Assembly: GCA_945643635.1 (NCBI GenBank)
Contig: CALZFC010000256.1
Span: forward strand, 2,041,001 to 2,105,000
DNA length: 64,000 nt
Direction of reading: 5' to 3'
Origin: Allodiplogaster sudhausi
Lineage: Eukaryota; Nematoda; Chromadorea; Rhabditida; Diplogasteridae
The notes below the pieces were generated by a model, which was not told the origin of the DNA, made no database searches, and saw nothing but the letters and a program-made list of their open reading frames with translations. Shown here piece by piece: positions 46,270 to 59,657 of the stretch. Positions within the stretch are counted from its first letter, which is position 1. Every line of letters begins with the position of its first letter. Both the position numbers and the translations under genes were made by a program.

Positions 46270-47900
46270 TCTGGAGAAGGAGAAGAAGAAGAGAAATGTA
46301 AAAGGAAAAAATTGAGTAAAAAAAGCCCTAACTATAACGGCATGAATATAAGATAACATCGACGCTTCTTTTCAAAAGGATTCTGGAGTGGAATAAAAAG
46401 GAATAGAAGAAATCGGGTTAAAATAAGCAATAAAAAAACTATTACGGCATGAATATAAGATAACATCTCTATCATCCAACTAACTCCAGGCATCTCCAAC
46501 CGTAATCCTTTGAAAAGAGCAGTCACGAACTCGGACTATAAAGTACGGTACATTTTATGAGCTCTATACAGTCTTGTTAACAAAACAGAACGCAAAATTC
46601 CAGTAAAATCCATTGCTCTATTTTGTCAATAAAAATTATATTTACCTGTTCAATATCCGTGGAAGTCGACGCGAATCTTCTCGCTCCTTACGCAATGAAG
46701 ACTGAGTCCTAGTTACTCTTCATCAGGAAAAGAGGAAGCAGTTGAGAAGAAGCTTTGCCAGGACAGAAGCTACCACTGCGTTCTCTACAATAATACAAAA
46801 AATAAACACGGCTATTTTAGACTAAATAATTGTGCTTTCTAAGCTTTTCTGTTAAAGTGCATCGGTATCTGCATATGTTGGAACCTTTAAAAGGCCGCAC
46901 ACGGCATACGAAACTTAACACCATTCAAAAAAATATTGCGCACAGAACTATGAATTAAACTGCTTGCGCCAAGTCCCTTGACTCCCACCATCGCCAAACA
47001 TCTAAGAATCAACTGTGATCCATGTGCTAGTAATATTTAACCAAATAAATCACATTTATCGCTTAAAAGACGATGAGTTTTTTTTTGCAAATAGACAACA
47101 GCGAATATTATTCAGAGTCATTACAGAATTTGTTCGATTGTTTGCTTAAAATCAAACCTGTGAATACGGGAAGATGTCGACGATGATCAGCTCCCGCCTA
47201 CGCTGCTCGGCAACGTTCTTCTATGACAACCTATCTGAAAATAAAAAGATAAATGCTCAGATTTAAATAAAATGCAATACAAAACCAAGTAAGCAATGCA
47301 AAGAAAGTTCAATAATCACTTACAAACTAGGCTTCATCTTTAAATACTTCATTTGAAAAAAGATTTATAAAAAACCAACCAGATATAAGCGAGTGCGCAG
47401 CCAAGTAGCTGCTCGGTACCCGTCTTGAGTAAGTGAGCGCGGACGCCTCTTGCTATACTTCGTCTTCTTCCTTCTCTCGTGACGACGAAAACTTCCTGAA
47501 AGCGAAAGAAATTTGCAAAACAAACGTTGATTTAACAAATAAAACTGATGCGAGCAACAATGTATTCCAAAAAATTCATGCATCTGCATGTTTGACCGTA
47601 TTTCTGCGCCGTTGTACTAGAGTTCGAAATTTAGATTCAATGGACTGGTTAAAAAAATCGGAACAATGGTAACTTTTCAAAGTTCGAGCACCGTTTGGAA
47701 CTAATTGTTGCATGGGAGGAAACATGTGTCCCGCGAACTTTTAATGTCCGAACTTTTTTCGGAACAATTGCGACCGAACTTACAAAGTCCGAACTTTTCT
47801 TCTCTGTGTGTAATGATTGTCTGCAAAAACTTGAATGTTTCTCAATTTGAAACACTTGAGATAATTAAAAAGAAATCAGTTCCTCCTTTCTCTCTGTCCC
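46270..47900. other. Upstream region of SPCS3
   Basis: Contains exon-like minus-strand pieces at about 47500-47390 (VFVVTREGRRR then HLLKTGTEQLLGCALAYI, with a donor) and 47212-47160 (NVAEQRRRELIIVDIFPYSQ), whose phases do not join directly. No function can be assigned. A palindromic element lies at 47640-47815. Confidence 0.3.
47640..47815. mobile_element. Palindromic element, copy 2
   Basis: Ends AACTTTTCTTCTCTGTGTG, the reverse complement of the start of the element at 43875. It contains repeated GTCCGAACTTTT and TTCGGAACAATT words in both orientations. Confidence 0.6.
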
Positions 47901-48639
47901 CTTCATCATCTCACTTCTCACACTCTTTCACTCATGCACACACACTCTCACTCTCTCTCTCTCCCACTCCTTCTCTCTTTTTTCTCACTTGCTCGGCACC
48001 TCTTGCAACATCGAATGCAAGAAGAGGCGTGTTCGCTGTTCAAGCGTCCACTTTGCTGCAAGGTGATCATACAGAGAGAAGAAGAGAGAATCAGGAGAGA
48101 ACGAAATATAGAAGAAAGCGGAGAGAGGCTGGGAGAGCGAGAAATGGAGAGAGCATCACTTCTTTCATTCTTGCTCTCGATTCTCTCTTTTTCTTTCTCT
48201 CTCTCTCTTTCACTCTCTCTCTCCCTTTCTCTTTGTCTCTCTCTCTCTCTCTCTTTGTCTCTCTCTGCTCTCTCTGTCTCTCTCCCTCTCTCCTCTCTTC
48301 CTCTCCTTGACGGATCTCCCTGCTTTCGTCATTCCGTTCTTCCATTCATCTTCGCTCCCTCTTTTTGATGCTCGAGGCACGCGTCTACTGTGTATATCGT
48401 CCTGCTCTTAATTTTAAACCTCTCAGCCGTTGTCTCTCTCTCTCTCTCTCTCTCTCTGACTGTGTCTCTCTTTCTTTCCCTCTCGATTCCTTGTTCCCTA
48501 TGACTCCGTTCTTCACTAAACCTTCTCTTTTGACTATGCAGATGTTTCCACTTAACATTAGTTCTGAAGCAAACGCCCAGCTTAGCATCCATAGTTGGCT
48601 TCTGACCATGAGTTTCAACCTTCAAAATACTCTTCTAAC

Positions 48640-48676
<37 letters not shown>

Positions 48677-48847
48677 TCTTGGATATACATACCTTAATAC
48701 AATGAAATTCTGTTCCCGATGTGATGAAATGATCCTTCACTGTTTATCGGCTTCATTACTTCCATAAAATCACGGGTATAACCCGATTTTGCAAATTAGA
48801 AATATCAGAATAGGATTACGGTAGCTGGAGATTGAGCGAAAGAGAAA

Positions 48848-48897
<50 letters not shown>

Positions 48898-51800
48898 GAG
48901 GTAGGAAATCGAGAGAGGGAAAATGGGAGGCACGAGGAAGCGGAACGAATAATTTTCTGGTGTATTAGCGAGGGTGTTAAGCTGTGCTAGAGGATCGCAG
49001 AATCCCCAGTGGCGTGGGTGCGGAACTCTCCATCATTGCCTCCATTCCTATTTTGAGAATACCTGTACATTATTTCCTTCAATTTGTATTCATTTCCAAT
49101 TAGATATAAAAGTAATAAATCCTATTGATCTTCTCTGTTGTAAAGTTTTTCAACTCCTTTTTCTTTCTCTTCTATGTATGAAGACCATTCTCACACATCT
49201 CATATATCATCTACCTCCCCCTCTATCGCTCTCTTTCTCTTTTTCTCTTTTTTCTCTGCGTCTCGCCCCAAGCTTACTCTCTCGTCGTTTTCAATCTCTG
49301 ATCCGTTGCTCTTTGGTGCAAAGCCTCAGAGGATCATGACATGTTCTCTCGTTTCATACAATATATCTCGCACTGTTCACTTTGTTACATCGCAATAATA
49401 CATTTTCCACAAAATCGTTTTAAATATCTTCGCTATGCTCTCAAGCGAATATGTCTATTTTTAATTACGAATTGAACGAAGATAGAATTTCATCAAGGCG
49501 TATCGTAAAAAACACTTTCGATGTTTCGAAGTTTAGTTCTTCTTTTAAAATGATTTTATCTTTTTTTTCTATATGCACATATGTATGTATGTACATACAT
49601 AGCAACAACATCTGCGTGTAGGGAAGGATTGTTCAAATACATACATATGTAGCCTAACATAAATATGGTTTGAATAGTAAATTCATTAAATTCCTGTAGA
49701 ATCTTTTGAAGTTATCAAGGTATCATACATGAGTTCTCATCGGAGATGAAGTTGCAAAGTTGCTTTTACAATCTTCCTGATCCTGTTTGTCTCTGAACGT
49801 TCTGACCTACGTCTTTGAGTCTCTGCACCATATTTTACTTCCTCGTTGCTCAGCGATTCTCACCTTTCACATTGGGCATACTCATGTGACGCTCTCTAGC
49901 TCTCTCCCTCGCTCTCTCTCCCTCTCTCTCTCTCTCTCCCTCTCTCTCTCTCTCCCTCTCTCTCTCTCTCTCCCTCGCTCTCTCTCCCTCTCTCTCTCTC
50001 CATTTCGTTTTTATCTCTGCGTTCATCTATATTCCAGCTCACTCTCCTACCTCAATCCCAGATCGGCCACACGGGATCATGAAGTCCACTTGCTCGTTAT
50101 TATATTCTTTAACAATACCCACTTATTCTTGCATTCCTTTCATGAAGTTAACAAACAAGCGTGTTAATTAGATTTTTAATAATATTTAAATGATTTTTTT
50201 CATTATTCAGTTCATCACCATGTATTTGCTTCGTTACTGCTTCATTTGTTTATTGGAGTCGCGTTTCAATTCACAAATGTTCCCCGTACACATGAAACAG
50301 TGAAAGTGTTTTCTTTCTGTCGTTATTTAATTCTTGTTCAAAGTTTTTTTTTGTATTCTTGTCATCCTTATCTATGTTATTATCAACAACATAAATTTTT
50401 ATTTCAAAAATCTGTTGACCTACCTCATTGTCAGCCCGAGTAGAAGACAATAATTATTATTGCAATAATCAACAATTTTGAAGAGGCTGTCGATAATACG
50501 GCAGAGGAGTACATCTTGGAAGCAGACAATGATTTTTTTTTTCGTAAAATGATGATGGAAGAGAAAAAAGGCTATGGATAGTGAGGGAGATCTCATTGTG
50601 TTTTATATTTAAATGTTAGACTGTCCTTCTGCTCGCATTCCTTGCTTTCGAACCTTCTGTACTTCTTTTGCTCTCTTACTTTATATCCACTCTCTCCATG
50701 TTTTTTTTTTGATCTTTCAATCTCATGTCTCTCTTTTTTCTTATCGCTTTTTTCTCTCTATCTTACTTTTCTTCTCATTGTCAGCTTCTTTGTCTCTCTC
50801 TTTCTTTCTATCTCCTTCTCTGTCTGTCTTTCTCTCTCTCTCACTCTCTTTCTCTCTTTTCACTTTCTCTCTCCGTCCCTTTCTCCCTCTCTTTTTCTCT
50901 CTCCCTCTTCCTCTCTCTCTCTCCCTGTCTCCCTCTCTCCCTATCCCTCCCTATCTCCTCATCTCTCCCTTTCTCTCCTTTTCCCTCTGTCTCTCTCTCT
51001 CTCTCTCTCTCTCTTCATTCACTCTGTCGTCTTTCCTTGTCTTTAAATCGTGACAAGTGCGAAAAGGACCGGCAGAGGAGCAGTCCTCAACACCGGCAAG
51101 AAAAAAACGCCAAAACCTCTTTCAGCAACCTTTCCACTGTTCTCCATTTACTTTGATTTGTCGGCACTTTTGTTCCGTCCCTTTATTTGAATGCAAAATA
51201 AGTACCATCTGCCAAAAACATTTACATATACATTCATATTTTCTACCTATCACATCAATAGTTTTTAGATAATTGAAGGCAAATTTTTTCTAGCTAGGTG
51301 GAATGAAGACTAGACAAATATGGAATTACTGTAAAAGTTTAAAATTAAATTTACTTTCTTTTAGTTTGTTTTTCCTGACTCATTCATCCGTGTCAATTTT
51401 CTTGTCTAGAATATTTGCACTTCAGGATCTTCTCAGCTTGCGATTAGTTTACGACTGTGTTCGGAGTGAATCAGCTTACCCTTTATCGCTTTCCTCTCTC
51501 TTTCTCTCTTTTCTCTCTCTCTCTCTCTCTCGCTGCTCTTTTCGTTCTTTCTCTCTCTCTCTTTCAAAGACGCTTCCATTTATCCCCCTTTGCAATGATT
51601 ATTCACACAATATCCTGGCTGCATTTTTCACGTTTCTCGTTTTCTTGACAATATGTGCCTCCATTTTGTTCATTTTCTTTCTTTCGCTCGTCACTCTCAC
51701 TCTCTCGCTCTCTTCACTCCCTCGCTCTTTCTCTCTCTCTCTCTTTCTCTCGCAGCCGTTCTGTTGTCTTTTCTCTAATTGCTACTTCTGTTCCTATTTC

Positions 51801-51997
51801 GTCTTCCTGTTTGCTTTTTTTCTGCCCTTCTTTCTTCTCAATCTCTCTGTCTATCTACATATAGCTTTTCTGTTTCCCTCTCTCTCTCTCTCTCTCTCTT
51901 GCTTTCTCCCTCTCTTTCTCTCTCTCTCTCTTCACTCTCTTTCTCACTCTCCTCCTCTATTTTCCTACAAAAGCCTCACTCACTCTATGTGCCTTAC
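47880..51997. other. Polypyrimidine-dominated region
   Basis: Mostly CT-rich on plus (47.88-48.0, 48.16-48.33, 48.42-48.48, 49.90-50.0, 50.68-51.04, 51.48-51.56, 51.87-51.96 kb) with one pure GA tract at 48840-48895. An island at 48005-48064 is exon-like on both strands (plus: MQEEACSLFKRPLCCK before a gt; minus: WTLEQRTRLFLHSMLQE before a gt), so strand is undecided. Another island, 51044-51160, has an open plus frame of unknown meaning. No gene is called. Confidence 0.45.
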
Positions 51998-53362
51998 TAT
52001 TCTGGCGGAGCTGTCAATCCGAATGCATTGATCCCATCCAGATATCCTTTCATCTTCCGTTCACTAGAGTCGATTCGTGTAACCTTGTCGCGTTCGAGCA
52101 GAATTTTGCAGACGAAATCACATTCTGTCATTGTGATTCCGTTTATCTCCTTATCTCTTATCTCACTCTCTTTTCCTCTCTCTCTTTTCTCTCTCTCTCT
52201 CTCTCTCTATTTGTTGTCGTCTTTCCCAAATCACGGCCCCGTACCTTCTTCCAGGTCTAAACCACCGCCGTTGTCGTTGGCCGCCCGCGGTGGACTCTTT
52301 TTCGCTCTCTCTCCTTCACAACTGACGCGACTGCCTTCTTCCGTCATTACCTAGGCTCTATTCGCTTTCTACTTCCTCGCCTTCCCATTTCTTACACCCT
52401 CTGTCTCTCGTTCTCTCTGTTACTTCTATCACTCTGACCCTCTCAAGTTCTCTCTATCAGTTGCTGCTTCTCCCCCCCCCCCCTCACGCTCTACCACGAG
52501 AGTCAGAGGGAGGACGAGAGTTATCCGCTCTCATCTCTCTTTCACTCTTTCTCTTTCTCTTCCCATCCTTCCCCTCTCTGTCCTCTGCCTCCTTGGTCTA
52601 CCCCCTACCATTCGAGCGCTTCTTCGCCAGAAGAAGGCAGAGGACAGTACCCAACTCTCCCTCCCCTCTCTCTCTTTCCTCTCTATCTCTCTCTCTCTCC
52701 CTCACCCTCCCTCTCTCTCTCTTATCCATTCTCCTCTCCACTCCCTGATCCAAGATGGTCTTCGACAATATCCGGATGCATCGACGGAGAATCACACGGT
52801 TCGTTTCATGCAATTTTTTTTATTTTAAAAGTTTTTTTTAAAATTACTATTCAACAAATATTAAAATATTAAATTGAGTACGGTAGCCCGCTGGTCAGGC
52901 ATCCGTCATTTCTAGAAACAAACTGGAATGTAAAATTAAATTACGGAAAGAAATTCATAATAAATTTTTTTTATTATTTTTTACTACATTAGAGTAATAT
53001 TCGACTTTCTAATAAAAAGTATGTGTGATCAGCTGAACTTCACGTGTTTCTGACAGTTTTGCACTCTCTAATCGTATAGTCGAGACTGGCAAGGTGAACC
53101 ACTGTCTTTATCGCTCTCGTTCTCTCTCTCTCTCTCTCTCTTTCTCTTTCTCTATCGTCTCTCTCTCTTCTTCTTGCTGTCTCTTTTTCACTCTTTCTCT
53201 CCGTCTCTTTCACCGCTTTGGCCACTCACGGTGTTCAAGCTCTTTTCGCTGCTCTCGAGAAGGGGGATCTGGCTAATATGAGTCAGCTGTTGTTCATTGC
53301 AAGCTCTCTCCGCCTGGGCCCAAAGGAGATACCGGTCGTCTTTCACCGTGTTCAGTGTTGGT
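51998..53362 (-). CDS. Candidate gene Y, three in-phase exons
   Basis: Exons 53362-53230, 52350-52245 and 52124-51998 have AG acceptors and GT donors and join in phase. The reading runs through VKDDRYLLWAQAERACNEQQ, then VMTEEGSRVSCEGERAKK, then CDFVCKILLERDKVTRIDSS and GYLDGINAFGLTAPP. An ATG in good position opens the middle exon (52347). The last exon ends at a donor (gtaagg) with two bases over, so at least one more exon is expected below 51998. Composition is ordinary protein, unlike the surrounding CT blocks. I do not recognise the family. The first exon is also open on the plus strand, which weakens it. Confidence 0.4.
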
Positions 53363-53399
53363 CTACAGATGTATCTTTCTGCCTGCATCTCAGTCCCTC

Positions 53400-53991
53400 T
53401 CCCTCTCTCTGCCCCTCTCTCTCTCTGCCTCTCTCTCTCTCTCGCTCTCTAACATCACTTGAAATTAACACCAGAGTCAGTAGAGAACATTTCAATACGA
53501 CTGATACAAAATGTTTGGGCATTATTCATTGTGGTAGTCTAGTGAAAATTGTTCCTGATCTTGTGGTTGTTGATAAGGACCTCTGATAATAAACTGACCT
53601 GCTTATGCAAACATGTTTGCAAGTCAGACATACCCAGCATGGGGCTAATAATTCATGAATATGCAATATATACGCTCTTGATTAATCTTGGAAATTTTGG
53701 ATCAAAAGAGAGAGAACAATATCAGAATGTATGAGAGTGAAAGAGAGAGAGACAGAGAGAGATATAAATCTAAGAAAAAGAGAATGCGAGAGAGAGTCGG
53801 AAAACATGAGAGTGAACGGAAGAGAGAGACAGACAAATTATGAAAGAGAGAGAAGAAAAATGGCCAGAAGAAGGGCCAAGCTGTCAGAATCCGTGGATAT
53901 CATGAGGAAGTGTCACTTTTCCCGCTTCTTGAAAGAGAGAGAGAGGAGTGATAGAAAGAGAGAGAGATTGATAGGGAGAGAGAGGGGGATT

Positions 53992-54024
<33 letters not shown>

Positions 54025-56500
54025 GAAGAAGAAGAAGAAGGAAAAGAGAGGAAAAGAGAGGCGAGAGATATGCAATGACAGATAACGCTCGAACTTCCCT
54101 ATCCCAATAAACATACTTCATCATCATCACCACGGAAAGTTGACAACTCAATAATTCTTCCTCTTCTTCTGACCTCCTCTTTCTTTTTATTGAGAAATTC
54201 ATAACTTGAGTTCATATATTCAAATGCCGTAAGCGGTATGTTGAGTGTTGGGGAAATCACTAGGAATTAAAGTGGACAGAGAGCTCGCGCCATTATATAC
54301 ATAAATGAAAATTAATGCATTACTTAAGAATTTAAGTTTTTAACTTAAAATAATTAATTATTGAACAAGGATTGCTATCAATTAATGTGTTAATGGAATG
54401 AAAATACCAAAAACCCTTTCTTTTGAAGACAAGTTGTTCAAAAAACTGAAAAAGCAAATTTGTTATTTAAAGTTTTTTGTCGTGAAGCGTTTGATAATGG
54501 ATGTGAAAAATACAAAAGTTTTGAGATACCCAAAATGCTGGCTCCAAATCAGTAAGCTATCTGCAACTAATCTGTTTAGCTCGTAGTGAACGGCATATCC
54601 CATATTGTAATTTAGTTTTATTGTCTTGAACAGATGCCAAAAACTCTTTCGTTCTCATTTAGTCTGATGGGTTTTCCTAAAATTCTTGTTAGGTAATTCA
54701 TAAATAAATAAATTTAATAGTCTTTGAAAATTAAGCTCTAAAAAGGAGAGAAAAAACTAAATTTAATCAGTACTAATTTTACCGCCATTAAGAGAAGAAT
54801 TTTTTTAATTTGTCTCCATTGGCAGAAAATATGAGGGGAAATGTTGCCAAAGTATTTTCTATTTACCGTCCTTTCTACTATCGTCAACTTTGATCTGTCT
54901 ACCTCTTTGTATATTTCAGTGTTCAATCTCTTTCTCTCTAGCCCCTTATCTCTTTCTATCTCTCTCTCTCTCTCTCTGCTTTCAAGTAAAAGGATAGAAC
55001 TGATTGGGAAATGAGACAGGGTGAATCCCAGTCTGTCTGATTATGATAGAAAGGAAGTCAAGATATCGGAACAGCACGTGAATTGCAATCCCGCCTTGGG
55101 TGGGATTAGTCATGGGAGTAGCAGTTGTTGTGTGTATGAAAGAAGGCAGAGAAATCCAGCGAGATTTGGAGGATTGTGAAACAGAGGGGGACAAAGAGAG
55201 AGAGTGAGAGAGGAGTGAGAGAGGAGAGAGAGAAGAGAGGGAAGAGAAGAGAGAAGAGAGGACTGGGAAAGAGGAGAGAGAAGCAGAGGAAGCTAGCCGG
55301 AGGAGATGCCGGAATCACACAACCTCATCACACAACCCCAATCACACAACCCCAATCACACAACCTTAATCAAAGCTGGACAAAATGAATCCGCTCTCCT
55401 CCTTTCCTCCATTCATCTCATGCAGTGTTGCTCGTGGCACAACAATAGGCAGTCGCAGATTGAGAGAGACAGGGGAGATGTGCTCATTACAATACAATCA
55501 GGTACCAGGGAATCTTCTATGATTTTAAATAACTAAGATAAAAGCTATAAAAAAAAAGAATGAAAAATCTCAAATTTAAATTTTGAGATTGTGCTAACAT
55601 CTTCTCTGATTATCCACATATCAAAGCGAGCACAGTGATGCGTTTTCCAATGGTACTCACTGCGAAAAGCGTCAAATCTTAATGGTTTATAAAGCACCAG
55701 ACTGCAAAATTTTTGAATGATTACGCTTTTTATTCTGCTCTTATCGCATCAAATCGAAAGATCAATCTAGTATTTTCGTGTGAAAATACATAAATAATTT
55801 TCTCTATACGTTCCCTACATTTCGGCCGTTTTATTTAAAGATTTATTTATTTTTGTTTATTTCCTTAAAAAGCAAAATATACTATTCAATCAGAATTGTT
55901 CCCCAAATTAAAATCACTTCGCCTTTCACCGTCGACATTTGCTCTTTCTCTCTACTGGCATCCTACGATCCTACATAATTCAACCCCCTTTTTCTTTTAC
56001 TTTATGTCTCATCGGCTTTTTTATTTATTTATTTTTTCTCCTTCTCCGACTCATCCTTCTCTCTCTCTCCCCCTCCCTCTATCTCCGTTCCTTCCCAACT
56101 CCTCTGTCAGTGAAAACCTTCGGGAAAGCCGCCCCCGGGTTGCTGTGCTTGAAAGAACATCAAGGTAAGAGTGAATGGGGGTGGAAGCGTGAAGAAAGTG
56201 AACAAGAAATACGGAGAGCGAGACAGAAAGAGAGAGATGGTAAAAAGAACAGAGCATGCCAGACTAATGAAACCTATGACTTGAAGGAACACTCTTCTCG
56301 CCGTTCTCTTTTGAAAATGTCTTCGGATATTGATGACAACATTGTTCAAGCATTTTAGAAAAGAAAAGAACATTTTCGCCTTGCTGAATCTGTTCGCGAA
56401 ACTTGAAGATTGGAGCAATTTTTCGGTGCTGAGTAAAGATCATGAGGCAATTCCTGCGGCCCTCGTAAATCTCAAGGGGGATATCCATCCAAATCTCTCT

Positions 56501-56534
<34 letters not shown>

Positions 56535-57180
56535 GCTCTCTCTCTTGCTCTCTCTCTTTCTCTCTTCTGGATCCAACTTCCTTTATCTCAGCCGTCTCAC
56601 TCAGACGCTTTTTAGCAGGCTTGCAGGAACGATTAAAGAGAAAAAGCGAGCAGACTGAGAGAGAGAGGGAGAGAAAGAGAGGTAAAGAAAAAAAAGAGAG
56701 AGAAAGCCGTCGTAGAACGGCAAAATGCAACAAACAAAAGTTCTCAGTTCTCTAGTGGAATTCTCTGGGGTGAGCAGGCGAAGTGATTTGACTGATGTGA
56801 GGAAGAAGAAGGGATGAGGATATGAGAGAAGATTAAAATGAGAGAGAGAGAGAGAAAGAAGAGAGTGAAAGAAATGCACTGACAATCGCATCATGAGCAG
56901 TGATTACGATAACTTGAAAATTGAGATATTTCTTAATCAAAGGACTATATGTATATGTATGTATGCATATGTCGAATTTGTTGACGAGTCGCATCAGGGA
57001 ATCAACTTCCCTTTTAATTAGCTCTTTTTTATATTCCACTACCCTCACTTCGACGAAAATACCAAGAAGAAAAACTTTGGCTTTCAAAAGGAATTAAAAA
57101 AAAAACTGCTTGTTAATTCTCTGCAATCTCGAGAAGGAATCTTGAGACAGAGATCAGTTATGTGTGCGACATACGCACAT
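53400..57180. other. Mixed region with purine and pyrimidine blocks
   Basis: GA-rich blocks at 53710-54075, 55190-55290 and 56630-56710; CT-rich blocks at 54930-54980, 56040-56100 and 56500-56570. AT-rich sequence without genes at 54200-54900 and 55500-55900. Exon-like islands at 53872-53935, 55070-55170, 56110-56164 (acceptor tctgtcag, donor gtaaga) and 56300-56480 cannot be linked into a model. Confidence 0.35.
55311..55373. repeat. Short minisatellite
   Basis: Four copies of a 14-16 bp unit of the AATCACACAACCCC type. Confidence 0.85.
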
Positions 57181-57204
57181 AGTTCTTTCTTTTGCTCCTT
57201 TTGT

Positions 57205-57335
57205 CCTCACCCTCACCTCCCGCTGTCGAGATCCCTCCAGGCGCCCTCCCTACCCCTGCCCTGTTCTACCCCTTTGGCCCGGTCTCGGCCGTCGAGTCCC
57301 GCGGCGTCTCTATGAGTATTCATTTACGTCGCGTC
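57205..57335 (+). CDS. Candidate GC-rich exon
   Basis: A plus frame reads AVEIPPGALPTPALFYPFGP then VSAVESRGVSMSIHL with third positions mostly C or G, like the well-supported exons of the window. It continues into a GA-rich stretch. Splice sites are not clear and a minus-strand frame is also open. Confidence 0.25.
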
Positions 57336-57899
57336 CTGCGCAGAGAGTGCACGCACTCGAGAGAGCGCAGAGAAGAAGAGGGAACAGCAGACATAGAAGA
57401 AGGAGAAGAAGAAGATAACATATAGAATCACGAGGAAAAGGAGAAAGAGATAAACAGGTACATAGGTAGGGAAGAGGGAGGAAGTAGAATCGAGAGCCTT
57501 CGGGGAGATTTGGGAAGAGAGATAGAGACGAGAGAGAGAGAGAAAGAAAGAGAGGGACGAGGGATAAGAGAGGTCGAGAACAAACGATTGTAGTACGACA
57601 AATGTTGTATGGCGGAGCGTCTCCGTGAGCTGCTTCTTGCGAATATACATGCTTATTGTATTCTTTTTGTTTTTCCTGTTACTTCACGGTTGGCTTCATT
57701 TTATGTATTTTCCTTTGCCGAATTAAGTACATTAGGACATAAATATGGAAGTAGTAGTTAAAGATGAACACCGGGAATACTGTATGCGAACAAATCAAAA
57801 GAATTGAATAGATGGAAACCTATTTTGATTCCACGTTACTAGCGAATTTTAAATGTGCTCTAAAAGCATTGCATTTCGAAAAGATCCTAATTTGTAAAG

Positions 57900-57969
57900 A
57901 GCTGAGGTATAGGGAGAGAGAGAAATAGACAGAGTGAGAAGAGAGAGAGAGAGATGTAGTGAAGGGAGT

Positions 57970-58013
<44 letters not shown>

Positions 58014-58400
58014 AATGCGAGCTCCTGTTGTCCATATCTGCCATAGTAGATGGATGTCCTATCCCATTTCTCTCCATTGTCTCCCATGGAAGAGTGCTGG
58101 CCATCCATTTGCCCATCTCGCTTACCAATCCAGTTACAAGTTATCGCTTGTTTACACTTACCACTCAATGGAATTCCCCAAAAGAAATTTCATTCTTCAT
58201 CATTACAGTACTCTTTTGATCTTGATGTGGCGAGAGAGCAAAAAGTAATGAAAAGAAAAAAGAGAGAATGAAAGAACGAAAGCGACAGAGAGAGAAATAA
58301 AGTGACAGAGAATGAGAGAGAAGGAGAGGAAGCAAGAAAGAAAGAAAGATACGAAGAGAAGGACAGAAAGAGAGCGAAAGAGGGACAGAAAATCCGCTCG
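57900..58400. repeat. GA-rich blocks
   Basis: Two purine blocks, 57910-58015 (ending in a pure (GA)n) and 58215-58400, around an island of ordinary composition (58016-58210) that is open on both strands. Confidence 0.8.
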
Positions 58401-58440
58401 AGGCCATAAGATACGGCTTCCAATTAATAGAGTGCTCACC

Positions 58441-58494
58441 TGCTCGATCATTTGGCTCTCGCCACATGTTGATATTTTGTTTGCGCCAGTCATC
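58441..58494 (-). CDS. Candidate short exon
   Basis: Acceptor (aacaccag) then MTGANKISTCGESQMIEQ and a donor (gtgagc). GA-rich sequence lies on one side and CT-rich on the other. Confidence 0.3.
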
Positions 58495-58499
58495 TGGTG

Positions 58500-58901
58500 T
58501 TAGCTCTCACTCTCTCTCCCTCTTTCTCTCTCTCTCTCTTTCTCTCTCTCTCCCTCTTTCTCTCTCTCTCCCTCTCTCTATTTTTCTCTCTCTTTCTCTC
58601 TCTCCCTCTTTCTCTCTTTCTCTCTCTCTCTCCCTCTCTCTCTTTCTCTCTCTCTCTCTTTCTCTCTCTCTCCCTCACTCTCTCACTATCACTATCGCTC
58701 TCTGTCTCTTTCTCTCTTTCTTTCTCTCGCTCACTCTCTCTCCCTGTTCTCTCTCTCTTCCCACTCACATTTCATTCGGGCACTGTGAAATGTCGCCCAT
58801 GTGCTGTTGCGTATCTGCTCACTCCCGCTGTTTGTGTAATCGCTCTTCGATGCACCCGCCAGCTCGGGAATGCCCCCCTGAGCGCAGTCGGTTAGCGCTC
58901 T

Positions 58902-58953
<52 letters not shown>

Positions 58954-58971
58954 CCTCTCTCTCTCTTTCTT

Positions 58972-59043
<72 letters not shown>

Positions 59044-59160
59044 GTCCGCTCTTTTTCTCTCTTTCTCTCTGTCTTTCCTTCTCTATATTCCCATATCTCT
59101 TCCTACCTTTTCTCTCGCTCTCCTTCTATCTCATTCTATCTCTCTTTCCCGACTGATTAA
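58500..59160. repeat. Large (CT)n block
   Basis: About 660 bp of CT-rich sequence with TTT and CCC interruptions, broken only by an island at 58770-58905. Long Ser/Leu frames here are artefacts. Confidence 0.9.
58868..58905 (+). ncRNA. tRNA 5'-half-like fragment
   Basis: GCGCAGTCGGTTAGCGC is a perfect D-arm (4-bp stem, GG-containing loop) typical of eukaryotic tRNAs and includes a pol III A-box. The following bases run straight into (CT)n, and no anticodon arm or B-box follows. Best read as a truncated tRNA or SINE head. Confidence 0.35.
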
Positions 59161-59619
59161 CTTTATCGCGAGTTCTTCCCTTGTATTGTTGAGTAGTCGT
59201 GTTCTTCTTCTTCTTTTATTTTCATTTGCTTCTCTCCTATTTCTCCCACTCTCTCTCAAACTCTCTCAAATTCTCTCTCTTCCTCTTTCTCATTCAGAAA
59301 CTTTCTTTTCTTTCTCTCGCTCATGCTTTTACTTCTCCACCGCAGCTTTTCCTCTCCATTCACACTCTCTCCACACGCACTCTTCCATTCCCACGGCAAA
59401 CCGTCAACTGCTGGCCCAGCTTCATCTCCTCTTTCACTTCTGCCGAAATGGTAATTGCTCGCTCCCAGTCGTTTGGCATTTTTTTTTTGCCCAGAATCTT
59501 TTGTTTCTCGCCGTTCTCTGCGTTCTGTTTCTCAAGCGTTCCATTGCTGTCTTTCTCTTTATCGTTTTCACTCCCGCTCTCACTCTTCTTCTCTCCCTCA
59601 CGCACTCTCTCTCCTCACA

Positions 59620-59657
<38 letters not shown>

